A program made the translations under genes and the position numbers. DNA of 64,000 nucleotides, taken from positions 186,001 to 250,000 of the forward strand of contig NZ_JBFRXN010000004.1 in the NCBI RefSeq assembly GCF_040947875.1, read 5' to 3'. Under the pieces are notes generated by a model that did not search any database, was not told the origin of the DNA, and saw only the letters and a program-made list of their open reading frames with translations. The stretch comes from Pseudomonas sp. MYb118. GTDB taxonomy: Bacteria > Pseudomonadota > Gammaproteobacteria > Pseudomonadales > Pseudomonadaceae. Below, piece after piece: positions 16,737 through 25,858 of the stretch (its first letter is position 1; every line of letters begins with the position of its first letter).

Positions 16737-18366
16737 ATGAAGATTTCTCGGCGATGGTTCATGGCCGGCCTGGCGCTCACGGGCGCCGCGGTGCCGGCGG
16801 CTTTTTTCGGGCATCGTGAGTGGACGAAACCGGACCCGACGATCACCCCGGGCGAGGCCACGGTCGAGCTGGCGGACACCGCCGGCCAACAACTGGCCAA
16901 TTCGCTGCGCGGGGTCTGGGGCATCCGTTTCGAAGGTTCGCACGCGGGGCTGGACGGGTTGCCGTTGACCGGCCTGGAACTGTTTCTTGATGTTGCCCAG
17001 CGCGGCCGCGGCCTGCGCGGTTACCTCGATACCGCCGAGCAGTTGCGCGGCGAAGCGCCACCGCGCTATCGGGTGGTTGGCGACCTGGTGCAGCCGCAAC
17101 CCACTGAGCTGTACTGGCGCCTGTTCGACAGCCAGTCGAGCGAGGACGCGCCGGCCTATGAACTGACGGTGGTGCTCGATGAAGTCTGGGCCGATTTCGG
17201 CAACGCCGGCAGCGGCACCTTGAGCGGCCGTCTGCTGCGCCTGGATCAGCCACTCGCCCAGCCGGCCCAGGACAATCGTTTCGTCGCGCGCAAGCGCCTG
17301 TTCCCCGAAGCCCGCGAGCGTGCCGGCCTGAACCCGACGCTGCTGGCCTGGCTGGTGTCCCCCGAACATCGGTTGTTCCACCAGCTGTGGCACGCCAGCC
17401 GCGACAAATGGCACACCTTGCCCGAAGACAAGCGCGAGGCCCTGCGCGGCATCGGCTGGCAGCCCGGCCCACGGGGCCAGGAACGCGATGCCCGGGGCGA
17501 TCGCAAGGACCGCAACGGCTCGGGCGTCGATTTTTTCTTCATGCACCGGCACATGCTCGGCACGGCGCGCTCCATGCAGGACCTGCCTTCCTGGTCGAGC
17601 TTTCCCATGCCGCAGCCGGAGCTTGAACGCGACCGCACCGGCTTCGCCCGTTACTTCGACAACCACGACGGCATGGCGCTGCCGCCAACTTGGCTGGCCG
17701 CCGAAGACAGCGAGTACACCCAGTGGGTCAGCGACATCAAGACCGCCGAAACCTACCACGGCAATTTCGAGGTCTGGGAGTCGCGCTACCGCGACCCGCG
17801 TTACCTCTCGCAACTGACCCTCGGCCAGTTCGGCTCGGAAATCGAACTGGGCCTGCATGACTGGCTGCACATGCGCTGGGCCTCGGTGCCGCGTGACCCG
17901 TCCAACGGCCAGCCCGTGCCGTTCGCCAGGGACCCGGCGGACTTCGCGGCGCGCTGGTACGCGGCGGAAAACGATTTCCTCGGCGACCCGTTTTCCTCCC
18001 ACGTGCACCCGGTGTTCTGGCGCTTCCACGGCTGGATCGACGACCGCCTCGAAGACTGGTTTCGCGCCCACGAGCGCTTCCACCCCGGGGGAGGTCAGCC
18101 GGCTGCAGGTCAATGGTGTGCCGTGGTTCGCGCCGGGGCGTTGGGTCGAGGTGGCCGACCCGTGGCTGGGCCCGGTGACCCATGGCTGCAGCACAACGCC
18201 GGGGTTGCAGGTGGGCAAGTCGGTGGAGATGGACCCCGAGACGATGAAACTGGCGTTGCGCATTACCTTCATCGGCGATGAACAGAAACTGGCCGGGCTG
18301 TTTCGGCGGGTGCCGCAGCGGCCTTGGTATGCGCGGCATTTGAAGGTGAATCCGATCAGCAGTTAG
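16737..18366 (+). CDS. pvdP: Pyoverdine tyrosinase PvdP, with an apparent +1 frameshift
   Basis: PvdP is a periplasmic copper tyrosinase that finishes the pyoverdine chromophore. The protein begins MKISRRWFMAGLALTG, a twin-arginine signal. Tyrosinase-like histidines appear in FFFMHRHMLG and in DPFSSHVHPVFWRFHGWID. The frame read from the start breaks after ERFHPG: the true ending (VSRLQVNGVPWF to HLKVNPISS) continues in another frame and stops at 18366. Removing one G from the run of five at 18087-18091 restores a 542-residue protein, close to P. aeruginosa PvdP (544). Unrepaired, translation ends at 18281 with a scrambled tail of about 77 residues. This is either a sequencing error in CCCCGGGGG or a real mutation. 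ATGs at 16716 and 16737 are both possible starts; 16737 gives the compact Tat signal. Confidence 0.88.
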
Positions 18367-18389
18367 GGGTTGAGACCGCGTTATCGTTC

Positions 18390-18512
18390 ATCGCGAGCAG
18401 GCTCGCTCCCACAGTGGAACTGGTGAAACACAGATTTTGTGAACACCTGAACTCCCACAGTGGTTTTGTGAACACTGAAGATCCAGTGTGGGAGCGAGCC
18501 TGCTCGCGATGT
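18390..18512. repeat. REP pair after pvdP
   Basis: Inverted REP (18390-18417) and forward REP (18484-18511). The spacer holds two diverged copies of a TTTTGTGAACAC(C)TGAA motif. Bases 18463-18511 match 16614-16663 exactly or nearly so. It separates the convergent 3' ends of pvdP and opmQ. Confidence 0.88.
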
Positions 18513-18530
18513 TCTACAGAGCACCGCCAA

Positions 18531-19925
18531 TCACAAAGCCTGCCACCCACCCCCAAGCGCCTTGTACAACGCCACACTCGCCTGCAACCGCGCCAACCGC
18601 AATTGCACATTCAAATCCTGCGCCGCATACAGCGTGCGCTGCGTCTCCAGCACCGTCAGCAGGTCCTCGGCGCCTGCCTGGTAGCGGCTCTGGGCGATGT
18701 TGAAGGCGGTCTGCGCCTGGTTCAGTTCCTCGCTTTGCCACTGGCGTTGCTCATCCAGCCCGCGAATGCTGTTCAGCGCTTTTTCCACGTCGGCGAAGCC
18801 GTTGATGATGCTGGCGCGGTAGTTCTCCAGCAGCTCCTGTTGCCGGGCGTTGGCCTTGTCGCGTTCGGCGCCGAGCCGGCCGTTGTTGAAGATCGGTGCC
18901 GCGAGCCCCGCAGTAAGGTTGTAGAACGGGCTGCGCAAAATATCGGCAGCGGTGTTGGCGCCCGAACCCAGGTTGGCGCTGAGGGTGACGGTGGGCAGCA
19001 TGGCGGCGCGGGCGACGCGCACGTCGGCCTGGGCCGCGGCCAATTGCGCTTCGGCGCGGGCGATGTCCGGGCGACGGCTGAGCAGGTCGCTGGGCACGCC
19101 GCTGTCGATGGTCGGCCATTGCAACTGATCGAAGGTTTCCTGCAACGGCGGCAGCTCCTGCACCGGGCGGCCGAGCAGGGCGGCGAGGCTGATCTGCGCA
19201 TCCACCGCCTGTTGTTGCACGGTGGGCAACTGCCGCTGCTGGGCCGCCACCAGGCTCTTCTGTTGCGCCAGTTCCAGGGCCGTGGCCGAACCTGAATCGA
19301 AGCGGGTCTGCACCAGGTTCAGCACGCGCTGGGCGTTGGCCAGGTTGAGTTCCGCGATGCGCCGTTGTTCGTGCAGCGACAAGGTCTGCGCATAACTGCT
19401 GGCCACGCCGCTGAGCAGGGTCAGCTCGACGGTGGCCTGGTCGAATTCGCTGGCCTGCAAGTTGAAGCGGGCGCTGTCGCGGGTGGCGCGCTGGCCCCCC
19501 CAGAAGTCGATCTCGTAACTGGCGGTGAGGCTGGCGTCGAAATAGTCCACGGCCTTGTTGCTGTCGTCGACGTCGAGCTGGTTGTAGCCATTGCCGCGCA
19601 GCAGCTTCTGCCGGTTGGCGTTGGCCGCGCCCTTGACCTCGGGCAGTTGCGAGCCGCCGGCGATCACGGTGCCGGCCTGGGCCTGGCGCACGCGGGCGAC
19701 GGCGGCGGCCAGGTCGAAGCTGCCGGCGCGGGCCTGTTCGATCAGGCGATCGAGTTGCGGGCTGCCAAAGCGGGTCCACCATTGGGCGTTGTCGCGTAGC
19801 GCCTGGGCGGTGTGCGGCGACTGCCACGCGGCGGGCGCGACGATGCCGCTGTCCGGGCGCGGGGCGTTATCCGCGCAGGCGCTGAGCAGCAGGCACAGGG
19901 TCAACAGGCTGAGACGCGGTTTCAT
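18531..19925 (-). CDS. opmQ: Outer-membrane efflux lipoprotein OpmQ
   Basis: A 464-residue TolC-like outer-membrane factor of the NodT/OprM type. The signal peptide ends in a lipobox (LLLSAC), so it is acylated. It carries the duplicated coiled-coil repeats of the family, with RARAGSFDLAAAVARVRQAQA and GRPVQELPP, and later LLSRRPDIARAEAQL and ERDKANARQQELLENYRA. With PvdR and PvdT it forms the pump that recycles or secretes pyoverdine. It starts seven bases after pvdT, last gene of pvdRT-opmQ. Confidence 0.9.
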   Translation of the reverse strand: MKPRLSLLTLCLLLSACADNAPRPDSGIVAPAAWQSPHTAQALRDNAQWWTRFGSPQLDRLIEQARAGSFDLAAAVARVRQAQAGTVIAGGSQLPEVKGAANANRQKLLRGNGYNQLDVDDSNKAVDYFDASLTASYEIDFWGGQRATRDSARFNLQASEFDQATVELTLLSGVASSYAQTLSLHEQRRIAELNLANAQRVLNLVQTRFDSGSATALELAQQKSLVAAQQRQLPTVQQQAVDAQISLAALLGRPVQELPPLQETFDQLQWPTIDSGVPSDLLSRRPDIARAEAQLAAAQADVRVARAAMLPTVTLSANLGSGANTAADILRSPFYNLTAGLAAPIFNNGRLGAERDKANARQQELLENYRASIINGFADVEKALNSIRGLDEQRQWQSEELNQAQTAFNIAQSRYQAGAEDLLTVLETQRTLYAAQDLNVQLRLARLQASVALYKALGGGWQAL

Positions 19926-19932
19926 AGGTCGA

Positions 19933-21906
19933 TCATTCACTTGTAAGGGCCGTGACCGGGTCGAGCCGGGCAGCTTTGCGGGCCGGCATGAAGCCGAAGA
20001 CGACACCGGTGACCAGGGCGCAGGCGAAGGCGCCCAGCACGGCCATCAGGGAAAAGGCCACGGCGACTTCGCTGAGGATCAGCACGCCACCGACGATCAG
20101 CGCCAGGGCGATGCCGGCCAGGCCGCCGACCACCGAAAGCATCACCGCTTCGGTGAGGAACTGGCGCAGGATGTCGCGCTGGCGGGCGCCGGTGGCCATG
20201 CGGATGCCGATCTCACGGGTACGCTCGCGCACGGTCATGAGCATGATGTTCATCACGCCGATGCCGCCCACCAGCAGCGAGATCGCGGCAATCGAGCCGA
20301 GCATCAGCGACAGGGTGTTCTGGGTACGCGCCTCGGCCTGGATCATCGCGGCGTTGTTGGTCAGCTCGAAATCCTTCTTGCCGTTGTGCAGGCGCAGCAT
20401 CAGTTGCTCGATGGCCACTTCGGTTTCCTTGACCTTGCGCGCGTCGGCAGCGGCAATCGCCACGTATTCCGGGTTGTGCGTGCCGAACAGACGCACGCTG
20501 GCGGCGGAGTAGGGCACGGCAATGCGGTCGTCGCTGTCGGAGTCGCCGGAGCTGGCGCCTTTTTCCGCGAGCACGCCGACCACCTGGAATGGCACGTTCT
20601 CAATCAGGATGTACTGGCCGATGGGGTTGGCGACATCCTTGAGCAATTTGCTGCGCACCTTGTGGCCGATCACCGCGACGGCCGCGGCGTTCTGTTCATC
20701 GGCTGCGGTGAAGTAGCTGCCTTCGACCACCGGCCAGTTGAAGATGGCCGGGAAGTTGGTGTCGTTGCCGCCGACGTAGCTCATGTGGTCGAGGTTGCCG
20801 AAGCGCACACCGGCTTCTGCGCCGTTGACCGGCATGATGCGCATCACCTGCGGCAGGCTGCCCAGCGCCGCGACGTCGTCGAGGGTGATGATGCCCGGCG
20901 GCGTACGCGGGTTGGGCGCCGAGCCGCTCAGGTAAATGATGTTCGAGCCAAAGGCACCCATTTGCGCCATGACCTGGCGCTTGCTGCCTTCACCGACGGC
21001 CAGCATGACCACCACCGAGGCGACGCCGATGATGATGCCCAGCAGCGTCAGTGCGGTGCGAAAGCGGTTGATCCACATCACCCGCCAGGCCGCGTGCACG
21101 GCGTCCACCAGCTCGCCTTTCCAGGCGCCGGTCTGCTCGGCGCCTTCGCTCAGGCGCTTGCGCAGGTCGACGGCTTGCAGGGCGCCGGGGTTGGCCGAAT
21201 TTTGCGCGTCGGGGTTGTCGTGGGCGCTGTCGCTGATGATCAGGCCGTCGCGAATTTCGATGATGCGCTTGGCCCGCGCCGCGACTTCGCGGTCGTGGGT
21301 GATGAGGATCACCACGTGGCCCTGGCTCGCCAGTTCGTCGAGCAGGGCCATGACCTCGGCGCCGCTGTGGCTGTCGAGGGCGCCGGTGGGTTCGTCGGCG
21401 AGGATGATGTGGCCGCCGTTCATCAGGGCGCGGGCGATGGACACCCGTTGCTGCTGGCCGCCGGACAGTTGATGCGGGCGGTTGCCGGTGCGCGAGGCCA
21501 GGCCCAGGCGGTCGAGCAGGGCGGCGGCGCGGGCATGCCGCTCGGCGGCGGGGGTGCCGGCGTAGATCGCCGGCATCTCGACGTTTTCCTGGGCCGAGCC
21601 GGACGGAATCAGGTGGTAGCCCTGGAACACGAAGCCGAAGGCCTCGCGGCGCAGCCAGGCCAGTTCGTCGCTATCCAGCCCCGCGACGTTTTCCCCGGCG
21701 AAGCGGTATTCGCCCGACGTCGGCCGGTCGAGGCAGCCGAGGATGTTCATCAGGGTCGATTTGCCGGAGCCGGAGGCGCCGACGATGGCCACGAATTCGC
21801 CGGCATGGATCGACAGGTCGATGCCGCGCAATACGTGAACCTCAGGGGAATCGCCGCCGCCGTAGGCCTTGCGGATGTCCTGCAGTTCGATCAGGGGCGT
21901 CTGCAT
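19933..21906 (-). CDS. pvdT: MacB-type ABC transporter PvdT
   Basis: A 657-residue MacB-family protein: an N-terminal ATPase (Walker [10 protein letters not shown] near residue 42, signature [15 protein letters not shown], Walker [14 protein letters not shown]), then a first membrane segment near 290 ([18 protein letters not shown]), a large periplasmic domain, and three C-terminal membrane segments ([47 protein letters not shown]). It powers transfer of pyoverdine from the periplasm through PvdR and OpmQ. The pvdR stop is directly adjacent to its ATG. Confidence 0.92.
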   Translation of the reverse strand: MQTPLIELQDIRKAYGGGDSPEVHVLRGIDLSIHAGEFVAIVGASGSGKSTLMNILGCLDRPTSGEYRFAGENVAGLDSDELAWLRREAFGFVFQGYHLIPSGSAQENVEMPAIYAGTPAAERHARAAALLDRLGLASRTGNRPHQLSGGQQQRVSIARALMNGGHIILADEPTGALDSHSGAEVMALLDELASQGHVVILITHDREVAARAKRIIEIRDGLIISDSAHDNPDAQNSANPGALQAVDLRKRLSEGAEQTGAWKGELVDAVHAAWRVMWINRFRTALTLLGIIIGVASVVVMLAVGEGSKRQVMAQMGAFGSNIIYLSGSAPNPRTPPGIITLDDVAALGSLPQVMRIMPVNGAEAGVRFGNLDHMSYVGGNDTNFPAIFNWPVVEGSYFTAADEQNAAAVAVIGHKVRSKLLKDVANPIGQYILIENVPFQVVGVLAEKGASSGDSDSDDRIAVPYSAASVRLFGTHNPEYVAIAAADARKVKETEVAIEQLMLRLHNGKKDFELTNNAAMIQAEARTQNTLSLMLGSIAAISLLVGGIGVMNIMLMTVRERTREIGIRMATGARQRDILRQFLTEAVMLSVVGGLAGIALALIVGGVLILSEVAVAFSLMAVLGAFACALVTGVVFGFMPARKAARLDPVTALTSE

Positions 21907-23079
21907 TCAGCCGCCACTCCCGTCGGCCGGGCCGATCAGCAGGTGATCGCCTTCCTCGAGACCGTCGAGAATCTGCACCTTCAGCCGATCGCTGATGCCG
22001 GTGCGCACGCTGCGCTGCTCGATGGCGCCGTTTTTTGCCACCACGTTGGCGGTCTGGCGGTCGGGCTCGGGGCTGCCCTGCAAGGCGGCGATGGGTGCGG
22101 TGAGGACGTTTTTCGCCTGGTTGGCGACGAAGAACACCTGGGTGGTCATTTCCGCCATCAGCGCGTTGTCGGCGTTGTCCACGTCGAGCAGCACGGTGTA
22201 AAGCACCACGCGGGCGCTGCCGCTCTTGCTGGTGCTGGCCGGGCTGCCACCACCCTGGCTGGTCTGGTCCAGCGGCTTGGGCGGAATCGGCAGGATTTGC
22301 CGCACGGTGCTGCTCCAGCGCCGGTTGCCGCCGCTCAAGGTGGTGAACCAGGCGGTCATGCCCGGTTTGACGTGGCCGATGTCGGCCTCCGAGACCTCGG
22401 CCCAGACGGTCATCGGCGACAGCTTGGCGATGCGCAGGATCAGCGGCGTCTGCTGCTGGGCGTTGAGGGTCTGGCCTTCGCGGGCATCGAGGGCGACCAC
22501 GGTGCCGCTCATGGGCGCATAGATGCGGGTATAGCCGAGTTCGGCCTGGTCGCTGCGCAGGTTGGCCTCGGCCTGGCGGATCTGCGCCTGGAACATGTCG
22601 ATGCGCGCCTGGGTGGTGCGCAGCTCGGCCTGGGCGGTCTGCACGTCTTCGTCGCGGGTCGCGCCGCCGGCGGCGAGGTTCTGCTGGCGCTTGTACTTTT
22701 GTTGCGCGAGGTCGTGCAGGGCCCGTTGCTCCTGCAACTGGGCCTTGAGGTTGTCGATGGAAAAACGCCCGGCGTCGAGCTTGGCCTGTTGCGTGGATGG
22801 GTCGATCTGCACCAGCAACTGGCCTTCCTTGACCACGTCGCCGACTTCCACGTGGATCTTGTGGATCTGCCCGGAGGCCTGCGCACCGACGTCGACATAA
22901 CGTCGCGGTTGCAGGGTGCCCAGGGCGGTGACGCTGCTTTCGATATCCGCCCGCGCGACCTGGACCGTGGCGTATTGATCGCGGCCCGGAGGCAGGACTT
23001 GCCAGGCCGAGACGGCGATGATCGGGATCAGACAGAGGGCGACAAGCAGGGCGCGTCGGGCGTGACGGGGACGTTTCAT
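21907..23079 (-). CDS. pvdR: Periplasmic adaptor protein PvdR
   Basis: A 390-residue MacA-type membrane-fusion protein. An N-terminal anchor (RALLVALCLIPIIAVSAW) is followed by the first half of the lipoyl domain (VDVGAQASGQIHKIHVEVGDVVKEGQLL), a coiled-coil hairpin (about 95-165, rich in Gln and Ala), the second half-lipoyl (YAPMSGTVVALDAREGQTL) and a beta-barrel domain. It joins PvdT to OpmQ. It is first gene of pvdRT-opmQ with a PvdS box 108 bp upstream. Confidence 0.92.
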   Translation of the reverse strand: MKRPRHARRALLVALCLIPIIAVSAWQVLPPGRDQYATVQVARADIESSVTALGTLQPRRYVDVGAQASGQIHKIHVEVGDVVKEGQLLVQIDPSTQQAKLDAGRFSIDNLKAQLQEQRALHDLAQQKYKRQQNLAAGGATRDEDVQTAQAELRTTQARIDMFQAQIRQAEANLRSDQAELGYTRIYAPMSGTVVALDAREGQTLNAQQQTPLILRIAKLSPMTVWAEVSEADIGHVKPGMTAWFTTLSGGNRRWSSTVRQILPIPPKPLDQTSQGGGSPASTSKSGSARVVLYTVLLDVDNADNALMAEMTTQVFFVANQAKNVLTAPIAALQGSPEPDRQTANVVAKNGAIEQRSVRTGISDRLKVQILDGLEEGDHLLIGPADGSGG

Positions 23080-23186
23080 GCAGTGTTCCGGCCAAAGGAG
23101 TTCGGCCCGTCATTCAACTGGCGCGCCACGGCGGCGGCAGGCGAACGCTGTCGGAGGGCCGACAGAAACGGGGGGCTGTCCTGTAA

Positions 23187-23210
23187 ACGATGGAATCGCG
23201 AAGGAATTTA
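23187..23210 (-). promoter_or_regulatory. PvdS iron-starvation box for pvdRT-opmQ
   Basis: Minus-strand TAAAT, 16 bases, CGT. It lies about 108 bp upstream of the pvdR ATG, longer than the leaders of the other pvd operons here. Confidence 0.85.
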
Positions 23211-23283
23211 ACCTCGGACACACGGAGTTACAGGTGTGTAGGAAAGTACGACTTGTGCAGCAAATTCAAACAACGCTTTAAAT

Positions 23284-23302
23284 CTATATGAGAATTACTA
23301 TA
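23284..23302 (+). promoter_or_regulatory. Candidate Fur box upstream of the fpvI-like gene
   Basis: TATATGAGAATTACTATAA matches the Fur core TGATAATCATTAT at about 10 of 13-14 positions. It lies about 100 bp before the sigma-factor start in an AT-rich island. It fits the known iron repression of fpvI through Fur. Confidence 0.55.
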
Positions 23303-23403
23303 AATTACACGCTCGAAATTGCCACCATCGTGCCACTGCCCGTCGGGCGGTCGCGGATCTGGCTCAAGGACAGTCGCCGCACACGTGCGGCCGGGAGTCA
23401 TGG

Positions 23404-23883
23404 TTGGAAAACTACTACCGCGAGCTGGTGTGTTTCCTCAATGCCAAGCTGGGCAACCGTCAGGTTGCCGAAGATGTGGTGCATGACGCTTATCTGCGGG
23501 TTCTGGAGCGCTCCAGCGACACGCCGATCGAGCAACCCCGGGCTTTCCTTTATCGCACCGCGCTCAACCTGGTGATCGACGACCATCGGCGCAATGCCCT
23601 GCGCCAAGTCGAATCGCTGGAAGTGCTCGACAGCGAAGAGCGTTATTTCACCCCGTCCCCGCACACCAGCCTCGATCACGGCCAGCGCCTGGAAATGCTC
23701 CAGCGCGCCCTCGCCGAGTTGCCGGTGCTGTGCCGCGAGAGCTTCCTGCTGCGCAAGCTCGAAGGCCTGTCGCACCCGGAAATCGCCGAACGCCTGGGGA
23801 TTTCCCGGGCGCTGGTGGAAAAGCACATCGTCAATGCGATGAAGCATTGCCGGGTGCAGATGCGCCAGTGGGAAGCGCACTGA
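23404..23883 (+). CDS. fpvI: ECF sigma factor, FpvI-like
   Basis: A 159-residue iron-starvation ECF sigma factor. Region 2 includes AEDVVHDAYLRVLE and PRAFLYRTALNLVIDDHRR; region 4 includes LPVLCRESFLLRKLEGLSHPEIAERLGIS, then VEKHIVNAMKHCR. FpvI of P. aeruginosa has the same length and drives fpvA after ferric-pyoverdine binds FpvA. The start appears to be TTG with GGGAG seven bases upstream; an ATG four bases earlier is out of frame. It lies between pvdR (divergent) and pvdA. No anti-sigma gene (fpvR) is adjacent, unlike P. aeruginosa. It is too divergent from PvdS in length and context to be that factor. Confidence 0.82.
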   Translation: MENYYRELVCFLNAKLGNRQVAEDVVHDAYLRVLERSSDTPIEQPRAFLYRTALNLVIDDHRRNALRQVESLEVLDSEERYFTPSPHTSLDHGQRLEMLQRALAELPVLCRESFLLRKLEGLSHPEIAERLGISRALVEKHIVNAMKHCRVQMRQWEAH

Positions 23884-23900
23884 TCGCGCACACGTCGGCT

Positions 23901-23924
23901 TAAATTTTATTTCACTGTCCTCGT
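23901..23924 (+). promoter_or_regulatory. PvdS iron-starvation box for pvdA
   Basis: TAAAT at 23901, 16 bases, CGT at 23922, starting 18 bp after the sigma-factor stop. The leader to the pvdA ATG is about 90 nt and contains GAGGACACTGGAA before the start. Confidence 0.88.
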
Positions 23925-24021
23925 TCCCTATCAACAGACGACTTGCAGTCCTGCTCCGCGCAGGCCAGGTCATTGAGGTTTAATCCCCGCGGTTGAGCGG
24001 TTCATCCAGAGGACACTGGAA

Positions 24022-25359
24022 ATGACACAGGCAATTGCATCGCCCCTCGTTCACGACCTGATCGGTGTAGGGTTCGGCCCTTCGAACCTGGCGCTGGCCA
24101 TCGCTCTGCAGGAACGCGCCGCCAGCCAGGGCGAGCTGGATGTGCTGTTTCTCGACAAGCAGGCCAACTATCGCTGGCACGGCAACACCCTCGTCACCCA
24201 GAGTGAACTGCAGATTTCCTTCCTCAAGGACCTGGTGACCCTGCGCAATCCGACCAGCCCTTACTCCTTCGTCAATTACCTCAAGCAGCACGGGCGCCTG
24301 GTGGACTTCATCAACCTGGGCACCTTCTACCCGTGCCGCATGGAGTTCAACGATTACCTGTGCTGGGTTGCCGGACAGTTCACGGAGCAAAGCCGTTACG
24401 GCGAAGAAGTGCTGACCATCGAGCCGGTGGTGCACAGCCAGCAGGTCGAAGCGCTGCGGGTGATCTCGCGTGATATCCAGGGCCAGCAACACGTGCGCAC
24501 CGCCCGCTCGGTGGTGGTGAGCGCCGGTGGGACGCCGCGTATTCCTGAAGCGTTCAAGGCGCTGAAAGAGGACGGCCGGGTGTTCCATCACTCGCAGTAC
24601 CTTGCGGAAATGGCCAAGCAGCCGTGCGTGAACAACCAGCCGATGAGCATCGCGATCATCGGCGGCGGGCAGAGCGCGGCGGAAGCCTTCATCGACCTGA
24701 ACGACAGCTTCCCGTCGGTGCAGGTGGACATGATCCTGCGTGGCTCGGCGCTGAAGCCGGCGGATGACAGCCCGTTCGTCAACGAGGTGTTTTCGCCGGA
24801 GTTCACCGATCTGATCTTCCAGCAGAACAGCAGCGAACGTGAGCGGCTGGTCAACGAGTACCACAACACCAACTACTCGGTGGTGGACCTCGACCTGATC
24901 GAGCGCATCTACGGCATCTTCTACCGGCAGAAAGTCTCGGGCATCGCCCGTCACGCTTTCCGTACCCTGACCACCGTGGAAAAAGCCACCGCCACCGCAC
25001 GCGGCATCGAACTGGTGGTGCGCAACAACGCCACCGGCGAAGTGACGGCTCGCCAATATGACGCCGTGGTGCTGGCCACCGGTTACGAGCGGCAGATGCA
25101 CCGCAAGTTGCTGGCGCCGCTGGAAGAGTACCTGGGCGACTTCGAAGTGGACCGCAACTACAAACTGATCACCGACGAACGCTGCAAGGCCGGCCTGTAC
25201 ATGCAGGGCTTCTGCCAGGCCAGCCACGGCCTGAGCGACACACTGCTGTCGATCCTGCCGATTCGCGCCGATGAAATTGCCGGCTCGCTGTACGAGCACG
25301 GCAAGCACCGTGGGCACAGCCGCTCGGTGGCGGATTTGTTGTTGGCCACTGCCAGCTGA
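24022..25359 (+). CDS. pvdA: L-ornithine N5-monooxygenase PvdA
   Basis: A 445-residue flavin-dependent hydroxylase that makes N5-hydroxyornithine for pyoverdine from ornithine, NADPH and oxygen. It shows the FAD-binding GVGFGPSNLA (about 15-24), the NADPH-binding IGGGQSAAEAF (about 212-222) and the ATGYERQ motif (about 352) typical of the family. LTLRNPTSPYSFVNYL-like sequence near residue 75 is also conserved in PvdA. It is cytoplasmic and alone under its PvdS promoter. Length matches the family (443). Confidence 0.95.
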   Translation: MTQAIASPLVHDLIGVGFGPSNLALAIALQERAASQGELDVLFLDKQANYRWHGNTLVTQSELQISFLKDLVTLRNPTSPYSFVNYLKQHGRLVDFINLGTFYPCRMEFNDYLCWVAGQFTEQSRYGEEVLTIEPVVHSQQVEALRVISRDIQGQQHVRTARSVVVSAGGTPRIPEAFKALKEDGRVFHHSQYLAEMAKQPCVNNQPMSIAIIGGGQSAAEAFIDLNDSFPSVQVDMILRGSALKPADDSPFVNEVFSPEFTDLIFQQNSSERERLVNEYHNTNYSVVDLDLIERIYGIFYRQKVSGIARHAFRTLTTVEKATATARGIELVVRNNATGEVTARQYDAVVLATGYERQMHRKLLAPLEEYLGDFEVDRNYKLITDERCKAGLYMQGFCQASHGLSDTLLSILPIRADEIAGSLYEHGKHRGHSRSVADLLLATAS

Positions 25360-25375
25360 TTTTCGGCAGTCTCCA

Positions 25376-25458
25376 GGCCGCCATCGCGAGCAGGCTCGCT
25401 CCCACAATGGAACCGCATTTCCCGGCCCATTGTGGGAGCGAGCCTGCTCGCGATAGGG
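25376..25458. repeat. REP pair after pvdA
   Basis: Inverted REP (25381-25406) and forward REP (25429-25456) around AATGGAACCGCATTTCCCGGCCCATT, itself partly self-complementary (AATGG/CCATT). No T-tract terminator is visible for pvdA. Confidence 0.85.
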
Positions 25459-25535
25459 TCCTCAAAACCACCCCAAAAAACCCATTCCTGAACCCTCCCT
25501 GAAGAACCCCGCAATTCCCCCACCCCCCGCCAAAC

Positions 25536-25858
25536 CTTGGTTTACTCTGCCTGTATCGGGGCGTAAGCTTCGCGCGTTTTCAACCAAAGCGGAGACCCAC
25601 AGTGGGTACTTGTTCGAGTGACAGTAGTCGGCCGGTTTCGATAACCGGCAATTTCCCGGCAAGATAACGCACTGAATTTCCGTGCCGTCGTCTCGCCGTA
25701 AAAGCGAGCAGCGGCATCCCGATACCTGGCCGGTCCCGGCCCGGTTCCCGACGTCCTCTCATCGACGCTGAACCCTGCGTGATTTCGACTGCGGTCGTCA
25801 TCGCGGCGCTCGTGCACGCCTGCTCGAAGGTTTCCCGGCTGACCCTGGGGGAACTGCC
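25536..25858 (+). promoter_or_regulatory. Long 5' leader of the Mg2+ ATPase gene
   Basis: About 320 bp without a long ORF precede the ATPase. It starts with GGTTTACTCTGCCTGTAT, where GGTTTA could be half of a PhoP-type box. It then holds small hairpins: ACCCAC/GTGGGT at 25595-25607, GCCGGTT/AACCGGC at 25631-25649 and CTCGC/GCGAG near 25690. Mg2+ transporter genes in many bacteria are controlled through such leaders. No match to the M-box riboswitch is evident by eye. Confidence 0.4.
25602..25667 (+). CDS. Possible leader peptide before the Mg2+ ATPase
   Basis: A 21-residue ORF from GTG (25602) to TAA (25667), beginning MGTCSSDSSRPV and ending GNFPAR, preceded by GCGGAG at a good distance. 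The start codon is inside the hairpin at 25595-25607, and a strong hairpin (25631-25649) lies within the ORF. It has one Cys and two Pro codons. Enteric mgtA leaders encode a Pro-rich peptide, but sequence similarity to it is not visible. Coding status is unproven. Confidence 0.3.
   Translation: MGTCSSDSSRPVSITGNFPAR

Noticed and set aside
19591..23211. A 1206-codon frame opposite opmQ-pvdT-pvdR
   Set aside because: It is an antisense shadow crossing three well-recognised genes; composition is typical of shadow frames (rich in Arg, His, Gly and Val) with no domain.
23288..23575. A 95-codon frame starting MRITINYTLEIAT before the sigma factor
   Set aside because: It overlaps the sigma gene in another frame, its start lies in the Fur-like site, and it lacks a Shine-Dalgarno.
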